A stretch of DNA of 64,000 nt from Casuarina equisetifolia (Eukaryota; Streptophyta; Magnoliopsida; Fagales; Casuarinaceae): NCBI GenBank assembly GCA_028551475.1, contig CM052361.1, forward strand, positions 6,145,501 through 6,209,500, given 5' to 3'. The stretch's first letter is position 1. Every line of letters starts with the position of its first letter. Below the pieces are notes generated by a model that did no database searches, was not told where the DNA came from, and saw only the letters and a program-made list of their open reading frames with translations. The position numbers and the translations under genes are program-made. Shown here one piece after another: positions 23,758 through 35,700 of this stretch.

Positions 23758-25633
23758 CTTTTAGTAACGGCCCTCTTTCCTTTCTTCTTTCGGCCGCTCC
23801 TTTTTCCTTATGGTGTCTGTAAGATGTAATTTTCCATAGTGCGAAGAAAGAAAATAAGGATAGTGATGCCAGTCCAGGCCATTATGATGGTGCGGGGTGA
23901 CTGGTAACTGTCAATAAAATTAGAGTTGTATGGTGGAAAGCATGGTTTTTGTGGTTCCATTTGTAAAGAAACTGTTGCAATGAATGTTATACGTGTAGTG
24001 AAGCTTTTCTTTCTCTGGCTTTTCATTGGATTAATTTACCACCCTTTGAAAATATAATCATCAGCCAACTCCTCGGAAGTTTCATGTTTAGTTTCTGCAA
24101 CCACTGAATTTAGTTGACTCTCTTGTCAGTTCTCTTCTGTGACAACCGATTCTGTACTCCTGGGTAGCTTCTGGTTCAAGATTGATGGGCGTTGAGTCTG
24201 CATCTGTCTGTTGTTTGTTGAATGGACCTTTGCTTTCTTCATGATCCTCCGCCTACTTCCTCCGTTTCAGAAACTTCTGGGGTCTTTATGGGTTGATTCC
24301 TGAATTGTCAAAGAAATAAAAAAACAAGCAGGTAGGTGGATGACCAAACTAGACTGTTAGGAGGTGAGAAATTCTGAAAGCTTGCATTCATTGTCAATCA
24401 AGTGCAACGGTTTCTTTCTTTCTTCTCACTTTCTTTGCCGGTGTCTTCTAGTGCTCTGTTTTCAAGTCCTAGTCTAGAATTAGACTCGTGACGTCCCACT
24501 TTGCAGCTTTATACAAATTGATAATCATAGATGAAGAACTTCTGAGGCTACCCTGTTTTCACTCGACACAATAATGTTTCCCTTTAATTGCATTGTGTAG
24601 TACCTACAAGGAAGAGAATGTCTGATACATAAATACATTGTTTTATGACAAAATATCAAGAAGGTTTGGTGTCACATCATAAACAAACAAAACAAGATAT
24701 TCCAAGATTTTGATGTCTGCTGATAAACAAATAAAACAAGAATCCTGAAAGATTTTTCTTTTTTGTAAACTCAATGCAAAAGATGTGGAGAATATCTGGG
24801 GCCTATCCAAAATCATCCAAACATTTTCTTTGCCAAAAATGGTGTCAGGCAAAACGACAACCTCTTAACGTGTTTAATGTGCTCAACAATTCGAATGGTA
24901 CTCCAATTGACGTAGTAAATGAGCAAGTCGGTGCTCCAATGATGCTAATGTCACTAAACTAGAGGAAAACTATGAAATCAAGATTCAAGTTTGTTTCTGT
25001 GTCATGGTATTGCATTAAAATACAGAGAAAATAGGAGAGCATGCCTATTTGTATTGAAAGGTGATGATGACGTGATTGTCTAATATCAGAAAAATCTAAT
25101 ATAATAGCGTTAAAAAAAATGAGAGAAGATACCAGAAGGATTTTGATAGCCCACAAATCTAAAGATGATTAGGACAATTTAGCCATGAAAATAGATTTAA
25201 TAGGACCTTTACAAGTGTTAAAACTTTTTGTTTAATGTTTTATTGTCTTGAATTATAATTTTATGTTTTAATATAATATCAAAATCAAAAATAGATCTTT
25301 CCTTTCAAATAAAAAGAATGATCTAGAAACAAATTTGTTGAAGTAGCTGCACAGGACCAGGCTGTTTCTGTTATCATCGAGTCTTGTGTTTCGGGGCAAC
25401 TCTGTAGGAGGGACTGGCCCAGTCTTGTCCTGCCGTTGCTTTGGGTGAGAAAGAGATGGAGGCTTTTGCTAACTTGGCACTTGGCGCCGAAGTTGGAATC
25501 TGACCTGATCTACGACAACACCTGATCTTATCTCCAAAGCCCGGTAAACCACTTCGAGATATAGAAAAAAATCTGAGTCTAAAACCCTTCCAAGTTTTCA
25601 TTCTCGGGTCGGTAGGTTGCTGTGTTCCTAACA
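23758..25633. other. Spacer between the ARM-repeat gene and the aquaporin
   Basis: This contains the 3' untranslated region of the ARM gene and the promoter of the aquaporin. It is AT-rich in the middle (24600-25300). No further gene or clear repeat was seen. Confidence 0.5.
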
Positions 25634-27768
25634 ATGGCGAGGAGTCCCAGTGGCGGAAGAGGAAAACAAGTCCCGTATGCCGGAGAAGGTGCTGGCACAT
25701 CCACCCCAGCCAGAGCCATTGATGATGCTGCCCAATGTTCCCCATCTTCAGCGGTGGTAACCATCTTACAGAAGGTAGCACCCCCAACTGTCACATCGCT
25801 GAACGAAAGCTCTGCATATCCACCCAAATATTTTCTCAAAAAATACGTGTCTCCATTTTTCTGGTTCATTTGCTGCAGTTGATCGCAGAGGCTGTTGGTA
25901 CGTACTTTCTGATGTATGTTGGCTGTGGCTCTGTCGTTGTCAACAAGATCTATGGGGCGGTAACCTTTCCAGGCGTCTGTGTAACGTGGGGCATGATAGT
26001 CACCGTCATGATTTATTCCGTCGGTCATATTTCTGGAGCCCACTTCAACCCGGCGGTGACCATTACCCTCGCCATCTTTCACCGATTCCCCTTCAAGGAG
26101 GTCAGCTTTCCAAGTGCTCTATTGCAAATTCTTCGCTTTTAAGAAATGCTTTCGTTCGTTGCAGAAAATCATTTCCACAGATCCTAACTTTAGCCATTCT
26201 TAGTGCAAGTAAAAGCTGGCTTTGTATACATCAAATCAATGCTTTGCTGATTGATATCTTTTTCCTTTTGCCAAACTTAACCTAACATTGGTCTGTCTTT
26301 AAATAACCATGATGACAACATCTTATCTCCAACTTTTTAAGAGGAATCAAAGCATAACCTGATTGTTATGGTTCAGCAAGCACTTGCACTAAGTTAATCT
26401 CTCAATGATTTGCTGATCAATACCCATAATTGTGTTATTGTTCCTATTGTTCCAACGAGCTGCAGGTTCCTCTGTACATAACGGCTCAGTTGATGGGAGC
26501 AACTCTTGCTAGTGGCACATTATCTCTAGTGTTTGAATTAACACCTGAAGCTTACTTTGGAACTGTACCTGTTGGATCCAACAACCAAGCCTTGGCTTTG
26601 GAGTTCATCGCCACCTTCCTTTTAATGTTTGTCATCTCCGCCGTTACAACTGATAGTAGAGCAGTACGTAAACCGAATACGCCTCCGAATTTGCAATCTT
26701 ACATTATCTGTTTTCATATAATAAAAACTTTTTCTGCCTCCAAGTTCAGGCTGGCTTAGAACATAAAGAGAAAAAACCTGCCGGATTGCATGTTTTACAG
26801 AAATCTCTCTATCTGCATCACATGTTTTTGTTGAACTTAAGTACATTTCCAATTATCTCCCAAAAAAGGGCATGTTAAACTTTTAGGCCACAGTTTCACA
26901 TGAAAAATTGAGCCAAAACCTGTTAGCACAGGTGGTTCAAACTGGGCTTTTGATGGATCATCTTTGCTTTTATGGCACTTTCTCGCGTTGAAGTGAATAT
27001 GAATAATTCCATTCCATTCTCTCTTTTGACAGATAAGTGAGCAAGCAGGGATTGTTATTGGTCTGACTATATTATTAAACGTCTTCGTTACTGGGTAACT
27101 CTCTCCTTTCTGATAATGCTTGCCTACCAATTTTTCAGAAAGCCTGCAAGACTGGTGTGCCATCTCTACTTGGATGGGTCCATATCTGAATGGGTTGCAA
27201 AACTTTTTAGATGATAAAGATTTTCATCTGCATAAAATATTTACTTAGATCTCTTTTCTTTTGTCTGGTTTGTAAACTATGCCATCCACCAACTAACGAA
27301 ATAAAATAAAAAAAGTGGTGGATCCGAAGAAAAAGATGTTGCATTATTGTCTAGGCATAATATGACCCATCCGAAGGCGAAATGAAAAGCTTAGTGCTTT
27401 TTCATGCTTTTGCTCTGGGCCAATGGTGCTAAGACAGAGACACCACATCTGCGGCTTCTAAAAGCACAACAAAGAAATAAAAAAGACAACAGGCATTAGG
27501 ATTACACTTCTGAAACCTCTTTTTTTGTGTATGATGGTAACATGGTTTATAACAAAATCATTGCAGGCGTGTTTCAGGAGCTTCAATGAATCCCGCAAGG
27601 AGCATAGGGCCTGCAGTTATAATGCACGTCTACAAAGGATTGTGGGTGTACATAGCAGGGCCAATTATTGGAGCAATTGCAGGAGCATTTGTCTATAATC
27701 TGATAAGATTCACAGACAAGCCAATGAGAGACTTGGCCCAGGATGGATCATTCCTCGTAGGTGCATAA
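25634..27768 (+). CDS. NIP4: NIP-type aquaporin (NIP4-like)
   Basis: Nodulin-26-like intrinsic protein, a six-helix membrane channel for water and small neutral solutes; Arabidopsis NIP4;1 and NIP4;2 act in pollen. Five exons: 25634-25774, 25879-26100, 26466-26663, 27033-27094 and 27567-27768, giving 274 residues, typical for the family. The first NPA motif is in SGAHFNPAV (residues 104-106) and the second in SGASMNPAR (216-218). The selectivity-filter Trp of helix 2 (TWG, residue 84) and Arg 219 mark subgroup NIP I rather than boron/silicon NIPs. The region VTWGMIVTVMIYSVGHISGAH and the tail RFTDKPMRDL are close to NIP4. Exon-junction phases all check. Residue 209, just before loop E, is Arg (TGRVSGAS) where NIPs normally have Pro. 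Its place in the same block as an RSL1-type gene mirrors the RSL1-NIP4 neighbourhood of Arabidopsis chromosome 5 (recalled). Confidence 0.93.
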
Positions 27769-29729
27769 ATAATTGCAAGCTAGTTGTTACAGGAGTTTAA
27801 GTTATTACAGGACTCTATAAATATTAGTTAACTATTTAGGTACTTGCGTTGTAATATTAAAAAGTATAATTATTGCAACCTTTCGTTCAACATATTTAAT
27901 AATTATTGTACTCTTGAGTTAAATTAAAGCCTTAAACACTCAATAATTGTAGTATCCTAAATTAAGCCTTGAGCCTTACTCATTTAGAGCATTTTTTTGT
28001 TAAAGTCTTGCAGCCTCTAATGGAAGGCCTATGCGGAACCATCTTTTTTAGCCATTCTTTCTTGAACTTCTGTGAGGAGTTATACAGAAACGTCTTGCTT
28101 GTTCAAATACATGCACTTAGCCTCTGAATCTCACAAAAAGTAGAAAAAGGAGAAAATCCGGAAGACAAAACGAAAAGGAACTTCTACTAGGGAGTTGAGA
28201 CAGCAAACGAATATTAGACGGACGACGGGATATTTATCTCTGATCCCCTTTATTTTTTATGCCAAAATGCAAACATCAGAGTCCCGATTGGACATCGAAT
28301 CTCGTAAAATGCAATGGCTAAGAAAGTTACTTTATTGCTTATGGGCCAGGAAACTTATATCTAAAGTAATAAAGGAGGGTTTCCACGTGCACCCACTTCC
28401 TGACAGACCTGAAGGTCTAGCTTTTTGAGTTAATAGATAGAAAAGCAGAGGGAGTTAAAAATTAAGTACGTGCATCAATGAGTGGAGGCTTAAAAGATTA
28501 AGATAAAAGATACGTGCATCAATGAGTTGGGGCTTAAAAGATTAAGATAAAAAATGTCAAGTGTGATGGTTCATTTTAAAATTTTAAAGTATTAAGTAAA
28601 AAAATTACATCATTAATAAACTTAAGGATTTATCATTATGTTTTTAATGTGGAATAACATTTATTTCTAACATTTCTTTTACTTACATACTAATATAAGT
28701 ATTATAAGTAAAATGATATCCAACTTCATAATATAAAGGATTATGAAATTTGACTATAATATTATATTAAAATGTGATAGTCTATTTCAAAATTTTAAGA
28801 CATTATGTGATAAATTTCATAATTTATAAACTAATAAGTCATCTTTAAACTTTTAATTTGAGCAATACTTATCTTTAACAAAAAAACATATGGTCAAAGC
28901 TGAGCTTTGTATACACAGCCTGGTTAGAAAATAATAAGATAGATTAAGCTTGTTTAATATTTGATACAAGGAAACTATATAAAAAATTTCAACAAAATAT
29001 TGAGAACTCTGAGACTTTCAGTGATGTGGCCCTACCCTGCTGGTCGCTAAGCAATTGCAGGAGAAGGAAGGAATTAGTAGTTTCCTTATTGACTGTCATC
29101 TCCATTTATCAACAAAAACATCATTGTGTTGCTCCATGATTTTTTCACACGAGGTAACCATGTAAAATTCTTGCTCTCTAATCAATTTAATCGACACAAG
29201 ATATTTAATTGAATTTTTTTTTAAGAAATAAAGAAGATATTTTGATAAATGACAAAATATAAGCTTAATCCTTAAAAATAAAAAAGCCTACATATTAAGT
29301 TACTAGATAAAACATAAGATATATATTTAATCCTATAATAGTCTATATACTATCTAATCCTAATTGAATCCGGACGAAAACAGCTATATTTAACTAAAGT
29401 TTGAACAAATAATGAAATCCAACCATGGCAAAATTTTAAAAAGTTAATACGAGTTAGCACATGGGCGTCTGCGACTAAATGTAGTCCACTCCGGTGCCAA
29501 CGCGTAACGCCAGCCTCGGAGTCAGAAAACAGTAAGACGAGAACACCCGGGGACCCAACGTCAGAACTCTACTTCTACTTCCCCAGCGCAACGGAACTGG
29601 ACTTTCACAAACCACACTCTCAACTTCCGTGCGCTCCACATTTTCGGACTGCTTCAAACCCTAATTTTCTCTCAACTTCCTCCACTTCTGCGAGGGGAGT
29701 TCTGCAAGAGACTTTGCGGGACTGTGTTA
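27769..29729. other. Spacer between NIP4-like gene and DEGP7
   Basis: AT-rich throughout, with a two-copy 44-bp tandem repeat at 28468-28555. A longer diverged direct repeat begins near 28562 and again near 28773, sharing GTGATGGTTCATTT/GTGATAGTCTATTT followed by AAAATTTTAA. The last 250 bases before 29730 are GC-richer and should be the DEGP7 promoter and leader. No other gene was seen. Confidence 0.5.
28468..28555. repeat. 44-bp tandem repeat, two copies
   Basis: The unit begins ACGTGCATCAATGAGT at 28468 and again at 28512, and both copies continue with GGCTTAAAAGATTAAGATAAAA. The copies differ at only a few bases, so the duplication is recent. Confidence 0.85.
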
Positions 29730-32700
29730 ATGGAGGATCCGATGGAGAGGATAGGATCGGAGGCGGAGGCGGAAGCGATGGGACGGGGGGAAGGGGCCAA
29801 CAGCACGAAGGACGAGCTGTGCATGGAGATCGAGCCGCCTTTTCGTGAGAACGCGGCCACGGCCGAGGACTGGAGGCGGGCGCTGAACAAGGTCGTTCCT
29901 GCTGTGGTCGTGCTCCGTACCAACGCCTGCCGCGCCTTTGACACTGAGTCCGCTGGCGCCAGCTACGCTACCGGATTTGTCGTGGACAAACGCCGCGGGA
30001 TTATCCTTACCAACCGGCATGTCGTCAAGCCCGGTAGTTATATGCACTCCATTTCTTCTTGTCAGTGTAAGAGAGAAATAATATAGAGTTGAATTGCGAT
30101 GTCTCTTTGTTTGGTTGCTGAGAAGATGTGGATAAGGCCTTCGGAATTTGGTTGCAAGGAGAAAGACGAGGGTTTTCTTTTACTGTGGACTGTTCCAGTG
30201 GCTTATTATTATTTTTTGTTACCTATACTTTCATTTACTAATATATGTGCTGGTTTTGTAGGACCTGTAGTTGCTGAGGCCATGTTTGTCAACCGTGAAG
30301 AAATTCCAGTGCATCCTATATACAGAGATCCGGTGAGTGGACTCCTAGCGTTTGTTATATTTTATCATCTCAAAATTTGGGCTTCGATACTTAATTGGAT
30401 ATGCTGTTTAGCGCTGTGCGCTTATGATATCTTGTTTGATTAGTGATTTTTTTCCGATGATCTATAGCAGCTTATCGAAGGCTGGTTACATTTTTGACTT
30501 CATAATTGAATTTCGCTTATGATCATTTGATGTCAATTTTTCTAGGAATAAGTGGGGCGATACCTACTTTCTGATAAGGAAGTAATAAGTCCATATACAA
30601 TTGCATAGACATGCATCATTTCGTTACTACTAACGTGTTCTTATATCTGTAGCTATTCATAAAGAAATAAATTTAATTGTTTAATGGAAGGAAATAAGTA
30701 GAATATTAGTAAAAGACCATCTTGGTAAATGGGTATTGTTCTCTCATAGAATTGACGATATGAAGGGTGGAAAAGAAAAATATGGAACCAGTGCATGGAC
30801 AGAAGGTATTCCTCTGGATGAGACATGTACCCAACAGCATCATGATATCCTTGTCCTTGATATCCGTATTTTGAATCTGTTTGTGATCCTCACCGAAACT
30901 TTGATAAATTTTGTAAAATACATGTTGCTTTGTGCTTTCAGTAGTTATGGTGAGTCAAATACGAACTACGAGGTATTCTGCTGCCCTGTTGTACCCCATT
31001 CATAGCGATATTCTTTTGGTTGGATGTTAGTGGACATTGGCAAGGAAGAAGTGTTAACGGTCCAGTTGTAGAAGAAAAATGGTTTTGTATCTGATGTCTC
31101 TTGCACTTGTAGCCATAATGATTTTTAGGATCCCAATTCTCAATTTTTTGACATTTAAGCTCTGAGTTGTCGTTCATTTCTAATGCAAAACCTTTGTCAG
31201 CATTAACATCAGTTTTCAAAACATTTCTTTTTTCCTATTTATGCATCTAATTTCTCTCCTATCTTCACATCTATTTTTCTGTCTTTTCCCTTGTTTCCAT
31301 TCTCTCCTCCTCTATCTCTCTCAACTAGCCACCATAGGTTTGGAGGTTGGACCTCCATGGTTGACTCAACCGCCATTAGGCATAGGGGCCATAAGTGATA
31401 CGCGAGAAATTGAAGTGGTCAAGTGGGGAGGCGAAAATATCCTTAGTGGAAATTCTAATGGTCTTGGATTGAGAATGGGCCATAAAATGATTTCAATGTT
31501 GAAAAATTAAAAGTCGGAACTAAAATGCAAATGGCTCAAATCACGAGGGTATGGAATATATCTCCCTTGCTTCCCAAAAGAAGGCTGGTGGCACCATCCT
31601 AAATTGTTTCAATGAATGAAAACTGGTGTGAAGTGACATAGCAGTTTTGAAGGAAACTATTGTTTATCTTTGGGTGTGAAATGGTGTTTGATATTCTAAT
31701 GAGGTAACGAATCTCTAGGTTGGTATGCATAGAGTTTGTGCTAAAGAAGCTTTAGAATCTTTACGCCCCTGCCCCCTCCAATGTCATTTAGTCTGTTTTT
31801 TGGTCATTTTCTTATATTATTGATCTCTTAGGCGTAATAGCTTTGCTAAGTACTTATTTTATTGATCTCTTAGCCGTAATAGCTTTGCTAAGTAGAACTC
31901 ACATAATAGGAACTTGAAAATCTAAGATCACATAGGGTTTAGCTAGGACCACTTTAGCCTCCAGTATAGCTTTTTAATGTGGAAGAACCTTTATTTAAGT
32001 AGTCTTCTTTAATCACCTGTGTACAGGGGAGAAAATGTCTCATATGTACTAGTTCAGGATCACAATTTATAATGCAGTGGACCCTCATTTGTACTTTTGA
32101 GGCCCAGATAATATCTTATATCTCAATGCTTTTTGTTTTGAAGTTTTCTGTATAAATTTGTGTTGCTTCCTTCTTTGCTATGATCTCTGGTGTAGCTAGC
32201 TTTCTGGTTTCCTGTTTTATTGCTCTTTTAATTTGGTATGTATTTTTTATTTCCATCTGTGTTCATTAGAAGTGGTGCCACAAAGAAGAATAGGTCAATA
32301 TTGTTGGTCTATGTACTTTTGTGATTCTCTACGTATTCATTTAGTTTTCACATTATGATTTTTGTGCCACTAGAGTTTCGGAGTTGTTACACTTCAAGAA
32401 TTAAGTTAGCGTGCTTTCAATATGATCTATTGGAACGTTAGGAATCATGGTTTCTAGATGCTGCATTTTCCAGCACTGTGCTTGTGTTAATTTGTATGTC
32501 TTATCTTCCTCATGTTGACATGAGTAATAGATTTATGTTCTTCTTTTGACTTTTGTTCTTTTGTCCTATATACACTTAAGTGGTGCTAACTTTATGTGAG
32601 CATTCTTTTAGGTGCATGATTTTGGCTTCTTCCGCTATGATCCTAGTGCAATCCAGTTTCTTAATTACGAGGAGATTCCTCTTGCTCCTGAGGCTGCTTG

Positions 32701-35700
32701 TGTTGGTCTGGAAATTAGGGTTGTTGGTAATGACAGTGGGGAAAAGGTATCCACATCAATTTCATACTCAACTCTTAGTGCTTAATTGAGATATTGACAA
32801 TTACAATTCTGTCAACTTCATGTGGTAAAACATCAGAGTAACTTTTTCATTCTTATTTTCGTTATCTTGTATGGGTGGATAACATCATTCCATGTTGAAC
32901 AATAACATTATTTGTATTGGCGTTACTTAAAAGTTTTCTGTGTGTACTAAAGGATTGTCAGAAGTATTGCTATGAAATATTGTTTGAAATATGCATTTTT
33001 GGTGGTTTGATACCCATAGGAGGCAAGAAATTGAGGAAAATTTGCAGATGATTAAATGTTCTCCCAATTCTAGTTGTAAGCAAACTTAGGTTAAAGCTCT
33101 CTTTTGCAATGAACATGTAGATGATTTGCTTGTGCATCATTTGGTCATGGTTGTCAGAAAACACATGAACTCCTGCAAAATAGGTTATTTGTTGATGATA
33201 GTTGAGCTTTAGTTAGCTTTTAGATCCATATTTGCTTATAAATACCTTTTGACATTGCAACAAGCAAATATACTGAACAAGAAACAAGCTTTCTTGATTT
33301 CATGCAGAGGAAAACAATTAATGAACAGAAAAAACCTAAAAATGAAAACTTTCTCATTTATTTGGCAAAACAGAGAAAATAATAGGGCACTGAGTAGATT
33401 ACAGTTGCTGAAGTACTCTTTTGAGCATTAATTAGTGAATTTTGTAACTCAAGGTAACTAAAATGGAGCAGTCAATACATTCTCTGGTTACATAATTTGA
33501 TAGACCTCCACAACCCTTTCTGATCCAATTGACTATTTTTATTCTGTAAAGAATTTTGGAGATCTTCTTCGCTTTCACTTGCTGGGGACTGGTACACCAA
33601 CCTTTGCTTTATTAGCATGATCAAGTGCCAATAGAACTTGGGAAGATGAAGATAAAAGAGGTAGCATGAAGAAAAATTCTCTACAAGGAAGACATTGGTA
33701 TTACCATTTGAGAAAATACTGCTATCTGAATAAATGTCCTTGATGTCCTATATAAAGGAAAGTGGGGAACTACCTAAAGCATTGACCTGATGTTGACTTC
33801 TTGGACTACTCTTCTCCACCCCTCCAGACCCTAAGGCTGCCCTCTTTTTTTTTTTTTTTTAAAGGAAAAAAAAAAAAGAAAAAGAAAAAGAAAGGTAAAT
33901 GGGAGAGAGAAAAACTTGTGCATTGGAAGGAGAGAAAGATGATCATGCCATCTTAGTGAAACTCAAGGCTTTGGAAAAGTTGAGGATGCATTACCTTTTG
34001 AGTTTTGAAGTTCTTGTTATTGCAGTTGGACCTTACCTTGACTTGTCAAGGAGGCTCTGTTAGCAAAATACTATCTCTACCAAAAAACTCCTGCATAAGT
34101 GTGTGTTGTGTCTCCAGACATAACAATGATGTCACAGTTCTGTATTTGAAGCCTGAAAGACCATGTTTTTGCCATAAGCGTTTCGCTGGTAAACAAAGCC
34201 TGATGAGTTCAGCTGCTCAACTTGTAAATTAATTAGGTGAGACATGATTATGATTACACAGATCAGCTTTTGAAGCCTTGAAAACCATGTTGTTGCAAGC
34301 ATTCACCGATGATAAACGAAGTCTGATATGTTGAGTTGCTGAAACTTGTAAAAGAATGGATCAGTCCAGGTTTGATACCATTAGAAAAGCTATGTAAGTC
34401 TATGATATGAAATCCAACTGTCAGGATTAAAGTACAATATTCAGTTGTATTGTTCTAATTTTGTAAATGCATGTGGTTACATGGGTTTGCATATTTCAGC
34501 AAGCTATTTTCAAGTTACCTTATTTTAAATAGAGTTAAGTGATGTTTATAATTTATGGAATAGAGTGACTCCAATTAGTGGAGATAAGGCCACTTTGGTG
34601 GTGGCAGTAACTTCAGGATTTCAAGCAGCAGACATACATGCGGCCATGTGTGTGTACAAAGATAACTATCTATGGATGATCTTGTGTAGGAATGTTTCTA
34701 TATGGCATATATTTATGGTTGTGTTTGGTGGTGAATATGGTAGTGGTTAGTGCAATTGATAACAATCTATCATTGTCAATCTCTTGATAAAACTGCTGAT
34801 TGAGAACTAAATTGTGGTGGTCTACATGTAGTCTGTGTTTGTGTTATCTGCTTCCTGCTAATGAACCTCAAAAAGTGAAAAAAAGAAAGAAAGAAAGAAA
34901 GAAAGAAAAAAAGAACGGTGTGTTGTCATAGGTTCTTTCAAGATGTTACAAATATTTTTACTCTGTTCCTAGACATCTTTAGATTATAGGACTTTGATTT
35001 CTTCTAATATGGTTTTTCATTACAGTAATGTTCCTCTATTGATTTGATGCTAAATTTACAGGTTTCCATTTTGGCTGGTACTCTTGCTCGATTAGATAGA
35101 GATGCTCCTCATTATAAAAAGTAAGTAGAGCCTTCTAAGTTTATTCTTTGTTTCCTTTACACTTTGAAGAAATGCACATTGGAAAACATGTTCAATAACC
35201 TTTAATTGACCCCAACTGGAGCTAATTGGGAGTTGTCTTCCAAGGGATGTTGTTTTGGTTGTCTTCTAGAATCCAGTGTAGATGCAAATTCTACATCAGT
35301 TGAGAAAATTAGAAATTCTGGCTCTTTGGAATCTTTGGTTTTATATTATTCTTCCACATTCTGTCATAAATTCTTAAGAATGTGATGCAATTTGCTAGCT
35401 GCTGGTCATTGTTTATACTCAAACCTTTTGTTACATGGGAACTACTATTAAAATCAATCTGAGATTCTCTTGCTTGCGTACCTATTATATCCTGAACACT
35501 TTCCATTTTTGTCATTGATTCTGCTCACCACTTATCAGAAAGGAAAAATGCTTTGTTCACTACTGATAGTGGCAAATAATGATTGTCTTTTGTTATAGGG
35601 ACGGCTACAATGACTTCAATACATTCTACATGCAAGTAAGTACCTAAATGATTTATAGTTACAGTAAGATGGTTTCTCGGTTCTCTATGTTGGACACAGA

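Noticed and set aside
25374-26082. Two overlapping minus-strand frames (137 and 167 codons) over the aquaporin start
   Set aside because: They lie antisense to NIP exons 1 and 2, which carry the conserved NPA channel sequence.
33841-33895. T-tract next to A-tract as a hairpin or regulatory element
   Set aside because: Simple low-complexity runs in an intron; any hairpin would be A/T slippage sequence with no other support.
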